NCBI RefSeq assembly: GCF_001427145.1
Contig: NZ_LMGL01000001.1
Location: 1,565,241 to 1,629,240 of the forward strand
DNA from: Microbacterium sp. Root166
Lineage (GTDB): Bacteria > Actinomycetota > Actinomycetes > Actinomycetales > Microbacteriaceae
DNA length: 64,000 nt
Reading direction: 5' to 3'
Of this stretch, positions 44,889 to 53,336 are shown piece after piece. Position numbers and translations under genes: made by a program. The notes below the pieces were generated by a model that saw nothing but the letters and a program-made list of their open reading frames with translations, did not search any database and had not been told where the DNA came from. Numbering within the stretch: position 1 is the stretch's first letter; the number at the start of each line of letters is the position of its first letter.

Positions 44889-45452
44889 ATGGAGCGCGAC
44901 GCGGAAGCGGAGGCGCTGCTGAACGCGCGTTTCCGCGCCGGCGACGACCGGGCGCTCGAAGAGCTCTATCGCCGGTGGTCTCCCGTCGTCTTCACCCTCG
45001 CGCTGCGCTCCCTGGGCGACCGCAGTGACGCCGAAGACGTCACCCAGCGCACCTTCGTGTCGGCCTGGACCTCGCGCACCAACTTCGACCCTGCCAAGGC
45101 CAGACTGTCGACCTGGCTGATCGCGATCGCGAAGCATCGGATCGCCGACACCCATGAGTCGCGCGCGAAGGTGCGGGCCATCCAGGCCGAGCTCCAGCGC
45201 ACCACCCGACCGGAAGATCTCGTCCGCGAGCCGCCCGACCTCGCCGAGACGCTTCTCGTCGCCGCCGAGCTCCAGGAGCTCGAACCCGATGCGCAGGCGG
45301 TGATGCGGCTCGCGTTCTTCGACGACCTGACGCACCAGCAGATCGCGCACCGGCTCGGGATGCCGCTCGGTACCGTGAAGAGCCACATCCGGCGCAGCCT
45401 CACTCGCATGCGCAACAGTCTGGAGGTGACCCGTGTCGCACATCGACCCTGA
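44889..45452 (+). CDS. ECF-type RNA polymerase sigma factor
   Basis: 187 residues. Region 2 at about 20-85 (ALEELYRRWSPVVFTLALRSLGDRSDAEDVTQRTFVSAW, then STWLIAIAKHRIAD) and region 4 at 125-180 (LTHQQIAHRLGMPLGTVKSHIRRSLTRMR). It resembles the SigK group. GGGAGG lies before ATG 44889. It overlaps the anti-sigma gene by 20 bp, the usual coupled pair. Confidence 0.92.
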   Translation: MERDAEAEALLNARFRAGDDRALEELYRRWSPVVFTLALRSLGDRSDAEDVTQRTFVSAWTSRTNFDPAKARLSTWLIAIAKHRIADTHESRAKVRAIQAELQRTTRPEDLVREPPDLAETLLVAAELQELEPDAQAVMRLAFFDDLTHQQIAHRLGMPLGTVKSHIRRSLTRMRNSLEVTRVAHRP

Positions 45453-46143
45453 ACAGCTCGCGCTGCTCGCGATGGACGAGCCGGTCGAGTCTCCCGACGA
45501 CCGCGCTCATCTCGCCGCGTGCCCCGCGTGCACGGCCGAGCTGGTCGCGATGCGCCACGCCGCCCTCGTCGGGCGCGCAGCCGTCGACGACAGCGGACTG
45601 GAGACGCCGCCCGATCGCGTGTGGCTGAGGATCTCGGAGGAGCTCGAACTGGGTGATCGCACGCCGGAGCCCGACGCCGAGCGCGAGAACGAATCACGGC
45701 CACGACGGCGTCGCGGTCGGACGGTATGGGTGCTCGCTGCGTCGCTCGCCTTCGTCGTCGCGCTCGGAGCCGGCGTGTGGGGGATCACGAACGCCGTGCG
45801 ACCGACGGCGGTGGCCGCGGCATCCCTCACGGCCTTCCCCGATCATCCCGGCGCGAAAGGCACCGCCACCGTCGAGGAGGACCGGGACGGCACCGTCACG
45901 CTCACCGTCAGCCTGGACGGAGACGCCGGCGGAGACGGCTACCGCGAGGTCTGGCTCATCCGAGGTGACGCCTCCGCGCTGGTCAGCCTCGGGATCCTGG
46001 ACGGAGACCGCGGCACGTTCGTGGTGCCGGCGGGCATCGATCTGGCGGAGTACAGCCTCGTCGACATCTCGGTCGAGCCGCTCGACGGCGACCCGTTGCA
46101 CTCGGGCGACTCCATCGTGCGCGGCGAGCTGGAAGCGGCGTAG
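45433..46143 (+). CDS. RskA-like zinc-binding anti-sigma factor
   Basis: 236 residues. N-terminal anti-sigma domain with the ZAS motif HLAACPACTAEL at residues 26-37, one membrane helix near 105 (WVLAASLAFVVALGAGVWG), and an external RskA-type domain ending VEPLDGDPLHSGDSIVRGEL. It would hold the partner sigma factor at the membrane until cleaved. GTG 45433 lies inside the sigma gene. Confidence 0.9.
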   Translation: MSHIDPEQLALLAMDEPVESPDDRAHLAACPACTAELVAMRHAALVGRAAVDDSGLETPPDRVWLRISEELELGDRTPEPDAERENESRPRRRRGRTVWVLAASLAFVVALGAGVWGITNAVRPTAVAAASLTAFPDHPGAKGTATVEEDRDGTVTLTVSLDGDAGGDGYREVWLIRGDASALVSLGILDGDRGTFVVPAGIDLAEYSLVDISVEPLDGDPLHSGDSIVRGELEAA

Positions 46144-46201
46144 GGTCGTCCCGGGCCGCGATCCCGATGTCAAGGCCCGTGCCGACGAGCTCGACGCGGC
46201 C

Positions 46202-46207
46202 TATCGT
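46202..46207 (+). promoter_or_regulatory. -10 hexamer TATCGT of the following small gene
   Basis: TATCGT, 6 nt, ATG 46214. Confidence 0.5.
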
Positions 46208-46213
46208 GCAGTC

Positions 46214-46561
46214 ATGAAGCACGTCACGTATGCCGAGAAATCGCTGCTGATGGATGACGAAGCCGCCGATTCGCTGCTGGAGTACGCCCGGGTGCTGGCG
46301 CTCGCCTCACGGGCGGACACCGTGTCGGTGCGCGCGATCGGAAGCGATGGAAACACCGTCGATGCGGCCTTTCTCCTGAACGAGGCGAGCATCATGATCG
46401 TGGAGTCCACGAACTCGACGGTCGAGGCGCCCGACAACCGCGAAGCGGTGCAGTACATGCAGGAACGCATCGACCGCCTCCGGAACCCGCGCGGCGCGGA
46501 GGCCGAGGAAGAGGGCGACCTGCTCCGGCATGGAGACATCGACCTGCCCGGATCTCCCTGA
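46214..46561 (+). CDS. Hypothetical protein, 115 residues
   Basis: A compact alpha/beta-looking sequence: AEKSLLMDDEAADSLLEYARVLAL, then DTVSVRAIGSDGNTVDAAFLL and VQYMQERIDRLRNPR, ending in an acidic tail. No family recognised. The leaderless start and coding-style codon use support a real gene. It converges on the next gene 12 bp away. Confidence 0.65.
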   Translation: MKHVTYAEKSLLMDDEAADSLLEYARVLALASRADTVSVRAIGSDGNTVDAAFLLNEASIMIVESTNSTVEAPDNREAVQYMQERIDRLRNPRGAEAEEEGDLLRHGDIDLPGSP

Positions 46562-46572
46562 CCGACGGTGCG

Positions 46573-47067
46573 TCAGTAGAACTGCCGCATGGCGGCGGCG
46601 TGGATCGGGATGTCCACGATGTCGTGCCAGCCGAGTGCGACGTCACCCGCTGCGCTCGCGTTGCCCGTGACGGCTTCGAGGATGCGGTCGCGCAGCAGCT
46701 CGCCGTCCTCCCAGCCCGTCACGTCGAGCGTGACCACGTCGATCGACTGGCCCCGCGTGCGCTCGAGGGTGGCGTGCATGCGCGTCGAGGTCTGTGCCGC
46801 CGTCGCCAGGCAAGTGCCTTCCGGCAGGGAACCGCCGTGGGTGTACGCGACGAGGACATGCGTGAGGCGCGGATAGGTCGCGGCGAATCCGGCGACCTCT
46901 CGCGACACCTGCTTCAATCGCTTCTGCGCCGCGTGGCGGGTGGCCTCATGCCGGAGGTCGAGCCCCCACACGAGCGCTCGCGGCGACTCAGAACCCGGCG
47001 CCTGGATGACGGTCAACGGGGAGAGTACGGCGAGGTGATCGCCGCGGACGATCAGGTCTGCAGTCAT
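46573..47067 (-). CDS. Hypothetical protein, 164 residues
   Basis: An alpha/beta protein without recognised domain: HLAVLSPLTVIQAPGSES, RALVWGLDLRHEATRHAAQ, TYPRLTHVLVAYTHGG and IDVVTLDVTGWEDGELLRDR suggest a Rossmann-like or nucleotide-handling fold, but no catalytic motif is evident. AGGCAGC lies before ATG 47067. Function unknown. Confidence 0.6.
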   Translation of the reverse strand: MTADLIVRGDHLAVLSPLTVIQAPGSESPRALVWGLDLRHEATRHAAQKRLKQVSREVAGFAATYPRLTHVLVAYTHGGSLPEGTCLATAAQTSTRMHATLERTRGQSIDVVTLDVTGWEDGELLRDRILEAVTGNASAAGDVALGWHDIVDIPIHAAAMRQFY

Positions 47068-47217
47068 GGTGCTGCCTCTCAGTGCGCTGGTCGAAACGTG
47101 CCGACCAGACTTCCCGGCTCACCTGTCCCTCGGACTCTCCGAAGGACCGCGATAGACGATACGCCTCCGACGGGCAGGTGAGGGCCGCGGCGCGCGTGTC
47201 TGAAAACTCGCTGAGGT

Positions 47218-47448
47218 TCAGGTCTTCTTCGAGTCGATGCCGGCCCGCCAGCGACCGTGTTCGCGAGCAAAGAGGACGCCGAAGACAGCCCAGACGCCGA
47301 GGTCGTCGGCGAATCCGAGGGGTCCGAGGATCAACTCCGGGATGAGGTCGATCGGCACGAACGTGTAGACCACGGCAGCGATGCCGACGACCCAGGTCGT
47401 CGGCGCCACGCGATGCTCGCGGTTCTTGATCGCCTTGAGGAACCCCAT
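47218..47448 (-). CDS. DUF1232 (YkvA-like) small membrane protein
   Basis: 76 residues. VPIDLIPELILGPLGFADDLGVW is the DUF1232 motif (D-x-IPD type), bracketed by two hydrophobic stretches. Role unknown. ATG 47448 stands 6 nt after a CAGACT, a -10-like hexamer. Confidence 0.82.
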   Translation of the reverse strand: MGFLKAIKNREHRVAPTTWVVGIAAVVYTFVPIDLIPELILGPLGFADDLGVWAVFGVLFAREHGRWRAGIDSKKT

Positions 47449-47454
47449 GTGACC

Positions 47455-47460
47455 AGTCTG
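47455..47460 (-). promoter_or_regulatory. -10-like hexamer CAGACT of the DUF1232 gene
   Basis: On the minus strand CAGACT, 6 nt, ATG 47448. Confidence 0.35.
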
Positions 47461-47506
47461 CGCCCATTTCTGGCCATGACCACTCGTGGCGCAGGATTCA
47501 CGGTGA

Positions 47507-48331
47507 CTATGGGGTATCGAGAAAGACCCCGATCCGGTCGCCCTCGAGCACGAACTGCAGAGCGCTGTCTTCAGGGAACTGCGCGCGGATCTCGTCCGGA
47601 CTGCTGCTGTCGACGGGAAGCTCGAGCGAGGTGGGGAAGTCACCCACGCGGCAAGCGGAGTACATCATCCCGTTGTACGTCCAGCTGTCAGGCGTGGAGT
47701 CCGCCTCGGGAATGGTCTCGGTCGCGGCGGCGGCGATGCAATCGGTGCCCGTAGGACCGTAGAAGCCGCCGGTGGTCTCGAAGAGAGTCAAGCCGTTGAA
47801 CTGCCAGACCCGTGAGCTGGGGCCGGCGCCCATCCACCCCGGGGGAATCGGAATCGCGGGCACCGGCTGGAGAGTCGCGATCTGCTCCGCGCCACTCGAG
47901 ACGTTGACCGGGGCGATGTACGTCAGTCCGAACGTGATGGCTGCTGCTGCAGCAGCGGATGCCGCCACCGACAGTGCCCAGAGGACCTTGATCCCTCGCG
48001 ACAGACGCCGCTTCTTCGGCGGGACGAGGTCTGCGACAACCGTGGTCGCGGGCTCGGGTTCCCCTGGCGACGACGTCGCAGCCGCCGGCGTCGCCGGAGC
48101 TGCCGGCGCCGGAATCGGCGCCTCGATCGGAACCTCGGCCCGCACGACGATCGGCGCAGGCGACGGAGGCTCTGCCGCGGTCGCGCCGGCATCGGCATCC
48201 GTCGCCGCGCGGCTCTGGGTCTCGAGCTCGTGGAGCCGGCGCAATGCCGCGGCATCCTGCTCGATGTCCGCGCCCGGGCCGTACGCCCGCGCGCGGAGCT
48301 CCTGCAGTTCGTCTCGACTCACGGTGTCCAT
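47507..48331 (-). CDS. Membrane-anchored hypothetical protein
   Basis: 274 residues. A charged N-terminus (SRDELQELRARAYGPGADIEQD), a long Ala/Pro-rich linker (about 45-105), one helix near 125 (VLWALSVAASAAAAAAITFGL) and an external domain of about 130 residues with two cysteines (TDCIAAA, YSACRVGDF), probably disulfide-linked. No family recognised. ATG 48331 is assumed; ATG 48340 is three codons upstream. Confidence 0.7.
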   Translation of the reverse strand: MDTVSRDELQELRARAYGPGADIEQDAAALRRLHELETQSRAATDADAGATAAEPPSPAPIVVRAEVPIEAPIPAPAAPATPAAATSSPGEPEPATTVVADLVPPKKRRLSRGIKVLWALSVAASAAAAAAITFGLTYIAPVNVSSGAEQIATLQPVPAIPIPPGWMGAGPSSRVWQFNGLTLFETTGGFYGPTGTDCIAAAATETIPEADSTPDSWTYNGMMYSACRVGDFPTSLELPVDSSSPDEIRAQFPEDSALQFVLEGDRIGVFLDTP

Positions 48332-48426
48332 CCGGTGCATCGTCTCACGGCGGGCACGGGAACCACCACGACGCGCGCTTCTCGACGCGGGAGGCGCACG
48401 GCACTAGCGTTTCGCGTGGAGGGGCT

Positions 48427-49569
48427 ATGCGCGCGGACGTGCTTGTCGTGGGGGCCGGGCCGGCCGGACTCGCGGTGGCGGCCTGCCTGCGCCGTCGGGG
48501 AATCGAGGCGCTCGTGGTCGACCGCGGCGACGCCGTCGGAGGTTCGTGGTCCGCCCGCTATGACCGGCTCCATCTTCATACGCCCCGCATCCAGTCGGCT
48601 CTTCCCGGTCTGCGCATGCCTCGACGGTTCGGCCGATGGGTCGGCAAGGACGACATGGCCTGGTACCTGCGGGTGTACGCGCGGCATCATGCTCTGGAAC
48701 CACGGCTGGGCACCGAGGTGCGGCGCATCGAGCGCGATGGCTCCGGATGGGTGGCCGTGACCGCCGACGAGAAGATCACGGCGCGGGATGTCGTCATCGC
48801 GACCGGGTACAGCCACACGCCGATCCAGCCGCGCTGGGCAGGTCAGGCCGGCTTCGGCGGAACGGTGGTCCACGCGTCCGAGTACCGCAGCGCCGGCCCG
48901 TATACCGGCAGGCGAGTGCTCGTCGTCGGCGCCGGCAACACGGGCGCCGAGATCGCCGCCGACCTCGCCGAGCACGGGGCCGCCGAGGTCAGCCTGTCGA
49001 TCCGCACGCCCCCGAACGTCATCCCCCGACAGCTGGGTCCGGTGCCGACCACGCTGATGGCGATCCCGATGGACTTCCTGCCCGCGTGGCTGGTCGACCC
49101 CCTCAACCGCCTGCTGCAGCGCACGGTGCTCGGAGATCTCACCCGTTACGGGATGCCGGCGCCCGACCTCGGAGTCGTCGCCCAGACGCGCGCGACCGGT
49201 GTCACGCCGACCATCGATGTCGGGCTCGTCGCAGCGCTCCGCGCGTCGCGTGTCGTGCCGGTCCCGTCCCTGGAGCGCTTCGACGGACCGGAGGCGGTGC
49301 TGATCGACGGCAGCCGGCTCGCACCCGACGCCGTGATCGCCGCCACCGGGTACGCGACCGGGCTTTCGCCGCTCGTCGGTCACCTCGGTGTTCTCGACGA
49401 ACGCGGTGTTCCGCTCGTGACCGGACCACGCGCTGCGCCGGGCGTGCCCGGCCTGCGGTTCGTCGGGATGTCGAATCCGCTGAAGGGCCAGCTCTTCCAG
49501 ATCGGGCTTCACGCTCGCGCGGTCGCGAGGGCGATCGATCGTGACAGGCGATCCGGGCTTCGCGGCTAG
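48427..49569 (+). CDS. Flavin-dependent monooxygenase/oxidoreductase (FMO-like)
   Basis: 380 residues. FAD site VLVVGAGPAGLAVAACL at the N-terminus and NADPH site VLVVGAGNTGAEIAADLAEHG near residue 165 give the two-dinucleotide layout of flavin monooxygenases. The FMO fingerprint appears in part as YLRVYARHHAL; the ATG motif is DVVIATGYSHTP and a second is VIAATGYATGLSPL. Substrate unknown. GGAGGGG sits 4 nt before ATG 48427. It converges with an MBL gene, overlapping 4 bp. Confidence 0.85.
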   Translation: MRADVLVVGAGPAGLAVAACLRRRGIEALVVDRGDAVGGSWSARYDRLHLHTPRIQSALPGLRMPRRFGRWVGKDDMAWYLRVYARHHALEPRLGTEVRRIERDGSGWVAVTADEKITARDVVIATGYSHTPIQPRWAGQAGFGGTVVHASEYRSAGPYTGRRVLVVGAGNTGAEIAADLAEHGAAEVSLSIRTPPNVIPRQLGPVPTTLMAIPMDFLPAWLVDPLNRLLQRTVLGDLTRYGMPAPDLGVVAQTRATGVTPTIDVGLVAALRASRVVPVPSLERFDGPEAVLIDGSRLAPDAVIAATGYATGLSPLVGHLGVLDERGVPLVTGPRAAPGVPGLRFVGMSNPLKGQLFQIGLHARAVARAIDRDRRSGLRG

Positions 49570-50372
49570 CTGCGCGATCGGGTGACCTGCCCGAGCTGGA
49601 ACTCGTGCACGTCGGGCAGCCACTCGAGGGGCGCTGCCGGGCCGATCCGCGGGTCGTCGAAGGTCCCGCCGTCACGCAGGGTCTCGACGTACGCCCGGTC
49701 CGACGCGATCCGCTCGCGCAGACCGCCGGCGTCGCCGACCGAGCCGTGCCCGGGGATGACGACGTCCACATCGTCTGTCAGCTCGTCGAACAGGCGCAGA
49801 GTCGCGAGATAGTCGTCGATCGGGCTCTCGGCCTGCAGATCGAGGAACGGCATCAGGATGTCCGAGAGCATGTCACCGGCGACCAGGACCCGGCCGCCCT
49901 CGATGACCAGCGCCGCATGCCCGGGCGCGTGGGCCTGGTGCTCGATGATCCGGATCGCGGGACCATCCCAGGGAATGTGCGAGGTGCCGGCGGGCAGGCC
50001 TGAGATGAGACCGAGCAGCTCCATCGGGATCTCGTCCGCGTGCTCAGGCGGCAGTCCCTCGGCGATCTGCTCCTTCCAGTCCGCGCTGGAGAGCACTTCT
50101 CGAATGGATGCCGCGCCCCGCGCGGTCCCGTACCGCGGCACGTCGCCGAACTCGGGATGCCAGAGCAGGTGGTCCCAATCGGGGTGCGTCGAGAACCCGG
50201 CGACGACGGGCTGCCCCAGGCCGCGAACATCGTTCGCGAGGCACTCCAGGTCGTCGAGCGTGATGCCCGGGTCGATCAGCAGCACGCCGTGCCGGCCCTG
50301 CACGACCACGGAGTTGCTTTGGAGGAATTCGCTCTCGTGGACGAACACGCCCGCGGCGATCTGCGTCAGCAT
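49566..50372 (-). CDS. Metallo-beta-lactamase-fold hydrolase
   Basis: 268 residues. GFSTHPDWDHLLWHPEFG holds the metal motif in the form H-x-D-x-DH; further ligands in QAHAPGHAALV, VLVAGDMLSD and VVIPGHGSVGD. Similar overall to the MBL protein at 30-31 kb but not a close copy. Substrate unknown, with no regulator beside it. Confidence 0.82.
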   Translation of the reverse strand: MLTQIAAGVFVHESEFLQSNSVVVQGRHGVLLIDPGITLDDLECLANDVRGLGQPVVAGFSTHPDWDHLLWHPEFGDVPRYGTARGAASIREVLSSADWKEQIAEGLPPEHADEIPMELLGLISGLPAGTSHIPWDGPAIRIIEHQAHAPGHAALVIEGGRVLVAGDMLSDILMPFLDLQAESPIDDYLATLRLFDELTDDVDVVIPGHGSVGDAGGLRERIASDRAYVETLRDGGTFDDPRIGPAAPLEWLPDVHEFQLGQVTRSRS

Positions 50373-50412
50373 CGCCCCAGTCTCGACGGTGGCCGGTCCG
50401 AGCGGAAGCAGA

Positions 50413-50449
50413 GAGAAGCCCGCGCCGGCAACGCCGGCGCGGGCTTCTC
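50413..50449. terminator. Strong hairpin terminator downstream of the SHOCT gene
   Basis: Perfect 17-bp stem (50413-50429 with 50433-50449) with a 3-nt loop; outer ends GAGAAG and CTTCTC. It lies just after the stop of the minus-strand gene at 50459. Confidence 0.8.
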
Positions 50450-50458
50450 AGCGCGAGG

Positions 50459-50842
50459 TCAGGCCAGGGCCTTGGCCTTCAGCGCCTCGTACTCGGCCTG
50501 CGTGACCGCTCCCGAGTCGAGGAGCTTCTTCGCGGATTCGATCTCGCTCGTGGGCGAGGAGGTGCCGGCGACGCTGCGGATGTAGCTGTTCGCCTCGTTC
50601 TGAGCCTGACCGCGTCGCTCGAGCTCACGCTGGGTCATGCCCTGGCCGCGGGCGATCAGGTAGATCAGTGCGGCGAGGAACGGGAGGACGACCAGGAAGA
50701 TGACCCAGCCGGCCTTGCCCCAGCCGTTCAGGGTGTGGTCGCGGAACAGATCCATGATGATCGTGATGAAGATCCAGATGCACGCGAACAGGATGTAGAA
50801 CCAGAACACCCAGAGGAGAAAGTCCCAGAAGCTACCAGTCAT
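50459..50842 (-). CDS. SHOCT-domain membrane protein
   Basis: 127 residues. Two helices with the PLDc_N-like pattern (FWDFLLWVFWFYILFACIWIF and WVIFLVVLPFLAALIYLIAR-GQG), then a C-terminal SHOCT motif, IESAKKLLDSGAVTQAEYEALKAKAL. SHOCT segments are thought to mediate oligomerisation. Common in actinobacteria as a stress-associated small protein. AAGGG precedes ATG 50842. Confidence 0.85.
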   Translation of the reverse strand: MTGSFWDFLLWVFWFYILFACIWIFITIIMDLFRDHTLNGWGKAGWVIFLVVLPFLAALIYLIARGQGMTQRELERRGQAQNEANSYIRSVAGTSSPTSEIESAKKLLDSGAVTQAEYEALKAKALA

Positions 50843-50969
50843 GGCGATTGCCCTTCGTCTGCGCGGAAGTCCGCGGGTTGCGGCCGCTTATCGTGCCGAT
50901 GCCACCTTCCCGCGTATCGGCGCGGGACTCATCACCCTCGAAGGATGACGAATGCGACGCGGCTCCCGG

Positions 50970-51719
50970 TCAGACGTCATCCAGTGCGGCGGTCGCCGCT
51001 CTCCGGCCCTCGGCGATGAGGCGCGGCACGTCCTTCATGGTCCATTGGGCCATCCGCTCCATTTCCGGCTGGACCAGCACGACGGTGGGATCGTTCGCCA
51101 GGTCCGCGATCTTGGTGACCGTCCGCATCATCCGCACGTTCTCCCATTTGGCGTGGAGATGGACCACGATCACCCGCTCGGCACCGAGCTCCCGCGCCGC
51201 CGTGTGGGGAACGTTGTCGACCATGCCGCCGTCGGCCAGGAGCCGGCCGCCGAGATGGACGGGCGGAAGCAGCCCCGGCACCGCGATGGTGGCACGCAGC
51301 GCTGCGCTCAGCGGACCTTTGTCGATCGTCACCGCCTGGCGGGTGCGCAGGTCGGTCGCGACCGCGCCGAATCTGCGTGGCAGGTCCTCGATGCGCGGGT
51401 CCTCGCCCAGCAGCCGGTGGATGGCGTCCGTGACGACGCGCGTGTCCAGCAGCCCCCAGCGCGGCTGGGCGGTGAAGCGCGCGATCCGGTTCCAGCGGAA
51501 CCTCCGGGCGATCCGCTCGATCGCTTCTCCGTCGAGTCCGGCCGCATACGCGGACCCGACGAGTGCACCGGAGCTCGTCCCCGTCACGATTCCAGGTTGG
51601 ATGCCGCGTTCCTCGAGGACCTGGAGAACTCCCACGTGCGCCGCGCCGAAGGCGCCGCCGCCGCTCAGCGTCACGGCGAGGCGAGGATCGCCGAGCGGGC
51701 GAGCGGACTGCGGGGGCAC
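50970..51719 (-). CDS. Patatin-like phospholipase
   Basis: 249 residues. The catalytic dyad is present: GTSSGALVGSAYAAG (Ser) near residue 50 and LLADGGMVDNVP (Asp) near residue 165; the oxyanion loop is SGGGAFGAAHVGVL. Family members hydrolyse acyl esters of lipids. No signal peptide. GTG 51719 is leaderless after TAGCGT. Confidence 0.9.
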   Translation of the reverse strand: MPPQSARPLGDPRLAVTLSGGGAFGAAHVGVLQVLEERGIQPGIVTGTSSGALVGSAYAAGLDGEAIERIARRFRWNRIARFTAQPRWGLLDTRVVTDAIHRLLGEDPRIEDLPRRFGAVATDLRTRQAVTIDKGPLSAALRATIAVPGLLPPVHLGGRLLADGGMVDNVPHTAARELGAERVIVVHLHAKWENVRMMRTVTKIADLANDPTVVLVQPEMERMAQWTMKDVPRLIAEGRRAATAALDDV

Positions 51720-51725
51720 GCCGCC

Positions 51726-51731
51726 ACGCTA
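51726..51731 (-). promoter_or_regulatory. -10 hexamer TAGCGT of the patatin gene
   Basis: On the minus strand TAGCGT, 6 nt, GTG 51719. Confidence 0.55.
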
Positions 51732-51802
51732 CTCGCGATCGGCTTCCGCGGAGGGCCGCGCGTTCCGCAAGCGTGCCAGACTTGCCTTCGAACGGAGGAT
51801 GT

Positions 51803-52147
51803 ATGGGCAAGCTGATCTATGGCGCGCCGACGTGGTCGATCGACTTCGATGACCGCGAGCTCGCACACCTGCGGATCGTGATCATGACGAAGCTTCGTCG
51901 TGGCGAATCGTTCTCTCTCTCGTGGGAGTCGGACTCGACGAGCGGGATGGGCCGCAACTCGATCTGGCTGCACCAGGCGATCCCGTTGCAGTTCGTCTTC
52001 TTCGGCGGACGCGAGCCCGCCCTCAACCGGGCATGGGTGGAAGCGCTGATGGCGAAGGCGAACAGCGGGTCAGGGCTCGAGGTCATTCCCGAGCCCGAGC
52101 CGCGCGGCACGCCGAGCCCCTCCAACGGCGACAAGGAGCAGACATGA
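51803..52147 (+). CDS. Small conserved actinobacterial protein, 114 residues
   Basis: MGKLIYGAPTWSIDFDDRELAHLRIVIMTKLRRGESF resembles a short family common in Microbacteriaceae that databases have sometimes labelled as DNA-ligase related; no ligase motif (K-x-DG) is visible, so I leave it unassigned. SIWLHQAIPLQFVFFGGREP is a conserved-looking core. GGAGG lies before ATG 51803. It overlaps the next small gene by 4 bp. Confidence 0.7.
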   Translation: MGKLIYGAPTWSIDFDDRELAHLRIVIMTKLRRGESFSLSWESDSTSGMGRNSIWLHQAIPLQFVFFGGREPALNRAWVEALMAKANSGSGLEVIPEPEPRGTPSPSNGDKEQT

Positions 52148-52401
52148 CAGTTTTCAACCGGCTGACCGTCGACGGACGGGACTACTTCCTTCCGGACCCG
52201 GTGACCGACCTGAAGGACAAGATCCTCGAGGCGATTCGCGCCGGCGGCGGGTACGTCACCATTCCCCCGTTGCGCTCCGGCCCGGGCATCGACGTGCTCT
52301 TCTCCCCAGGTATGCCCGTGACGTGGACGCAGATCGACGTCGGCGGCGAGACCGAAGAGACCTCCCGCGGCGCCTCGGCGGCGGAGTTCTCCGACCTCTA
52401 G
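52144..52401 (+). CDS. Small hypothetical protein, 85 residues
   Basis: FNRLTVDGRDYFLPDPVTDLKDKILEAIRAGGGYVTIPP, followed by a short beta-rich end and an acidic tail. No domain recognised. The ATGA overlap with the preceding gene argues that the two products act together. Confidence 0.65.
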   Translation: MTVFNRLTVDGRDYFLPDPVTDLKDKILEAIRAGGGYVTIPPLRSGPGIDVLFSPGMPVTWTQIDVGGETEETSRGASAAEFSDL

Positions 52402-53168
52402 TCCTGCTCCTGCTCGAGCAGCGCGTCGAACGCGGGACGCCCGAGGGGACGACTCACCAGAAATCCCTGGATGCGATCGCACCCGAGCTCCACGGCGCGC
52501 TCGAACTGGGCCTCTGTCTCGACACCCTCCGCCACGACTCGCAGGTCGCGTTCTCTGGCCAGCCGCATGGTGTCCATGAGGACGTCGTCCACTTCCGGAC
52601 TGAGGGACTGGATGAGAAGCCGGTCCAGCTTCACCTCGCTCACGGGCAGCTGCTCCAGCTGTGCGGTGGAAGCATGTCCGGTTCCGAAGTCGTCGAGTGC
52701 CACGCCGATCCCCGCACTTCGCAGGCGCTCGAGCTCGCGCACGACGACGACGGCGTCGCCCAGGGGCTGCGACTCGGTGATCTCCACGATCAGCGACCCT
52801 GCCGAGATCGCGTGCTGTTCGAGCCTCTCCTGGAGGTGATCGACGAACCTCCCGTCGGTCAGCTGCACCGGCGACACGTTGACGGATGCCTCGATGGCCA
52901 CGCTGCGCTTCTGCCAGTGGGCGATCAGATCGAGTCCGTGGTTCAGCATCAGCCGGCCGAGTGCCCGGATCGAACCGGTCTCCTCCGCGACCCGGATGAA
53001 ATCCTCGGGCGGCACGAGCCCCCGGAGAGGATGCCGCCACCGGCAGAGCACCTCGGCAGCGACGATCGACCGCGTGCCGAGATCGAGCTGCGGCTGGAAC
53101 ACGGCGAACAGCTCTCCGCCGGATTGCGCCGAGAGGAGATCCGTCGCGAGCTCCGTGTCGATCGTCAC
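52398..53168 (-). CDS. Stand-alone EAL-domain c-di-GMP phosphodiesterase
   Basis: About 256 residues from GTG 53168 (GTG 53186 also possible). All catalytic positions can be read: Glu in AAEVLCRW (EVL in place of EAL), Asn in SVNVSP, Glu in VEITES, the DDFGTG loop, Lys in VKLDR, Glu in VAEGVE and Gln in IQGFLVS. An active phosphodiesterase is therefore expected. No sensor domain or signal peptide. Divergent from the rsbQ-like/GGDEF operon. Confidence 0.88.
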   Translation of the reverse strand: MTIDTELATDLLSAQSGGELFAVFQPQLDLGTRSIVAAEVLCRWRHPLRGLVPPEDFIRVAEETGSIRALGRLMLNHGLDLIAHWQKRSVAIEASVNVSPVQLTDGRFVDHLQERLEQHAISAGSLIVEITESQPLGDAVVVVRELERLRSAGIGVALDDFGTGHASTAQLEQLPVSEVKLDRLLIQSLSPEVDDVLMDTMRLARERDLRVVAEGVETEAQFERAVELGCDRIQGFLVSRPLGRPAFDALLEQEQD

Positions 53169-53336
53169 GATGACAGTCAGCCCCACAACGGCCTTTGAGG
53201 CAAGCCTCCAGCGAAGACGGCGCCGACGGCGTAGAGTGCTCCTCCTTGCCACTCGGCTACTCGCCATTGGACCGACCAATCGCCTACGATCGCCTTGCGC
53301 GTCCGTCGGATGCCGAGAACGACCTCAGGAGTACGG

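Noticed and set aside
51803..52147. DNA-ligase-related annotation for the 114-residue protein
   Set aside because: No nucleotidyltransferase lysine motif and far too short; the label would be carried over without support.
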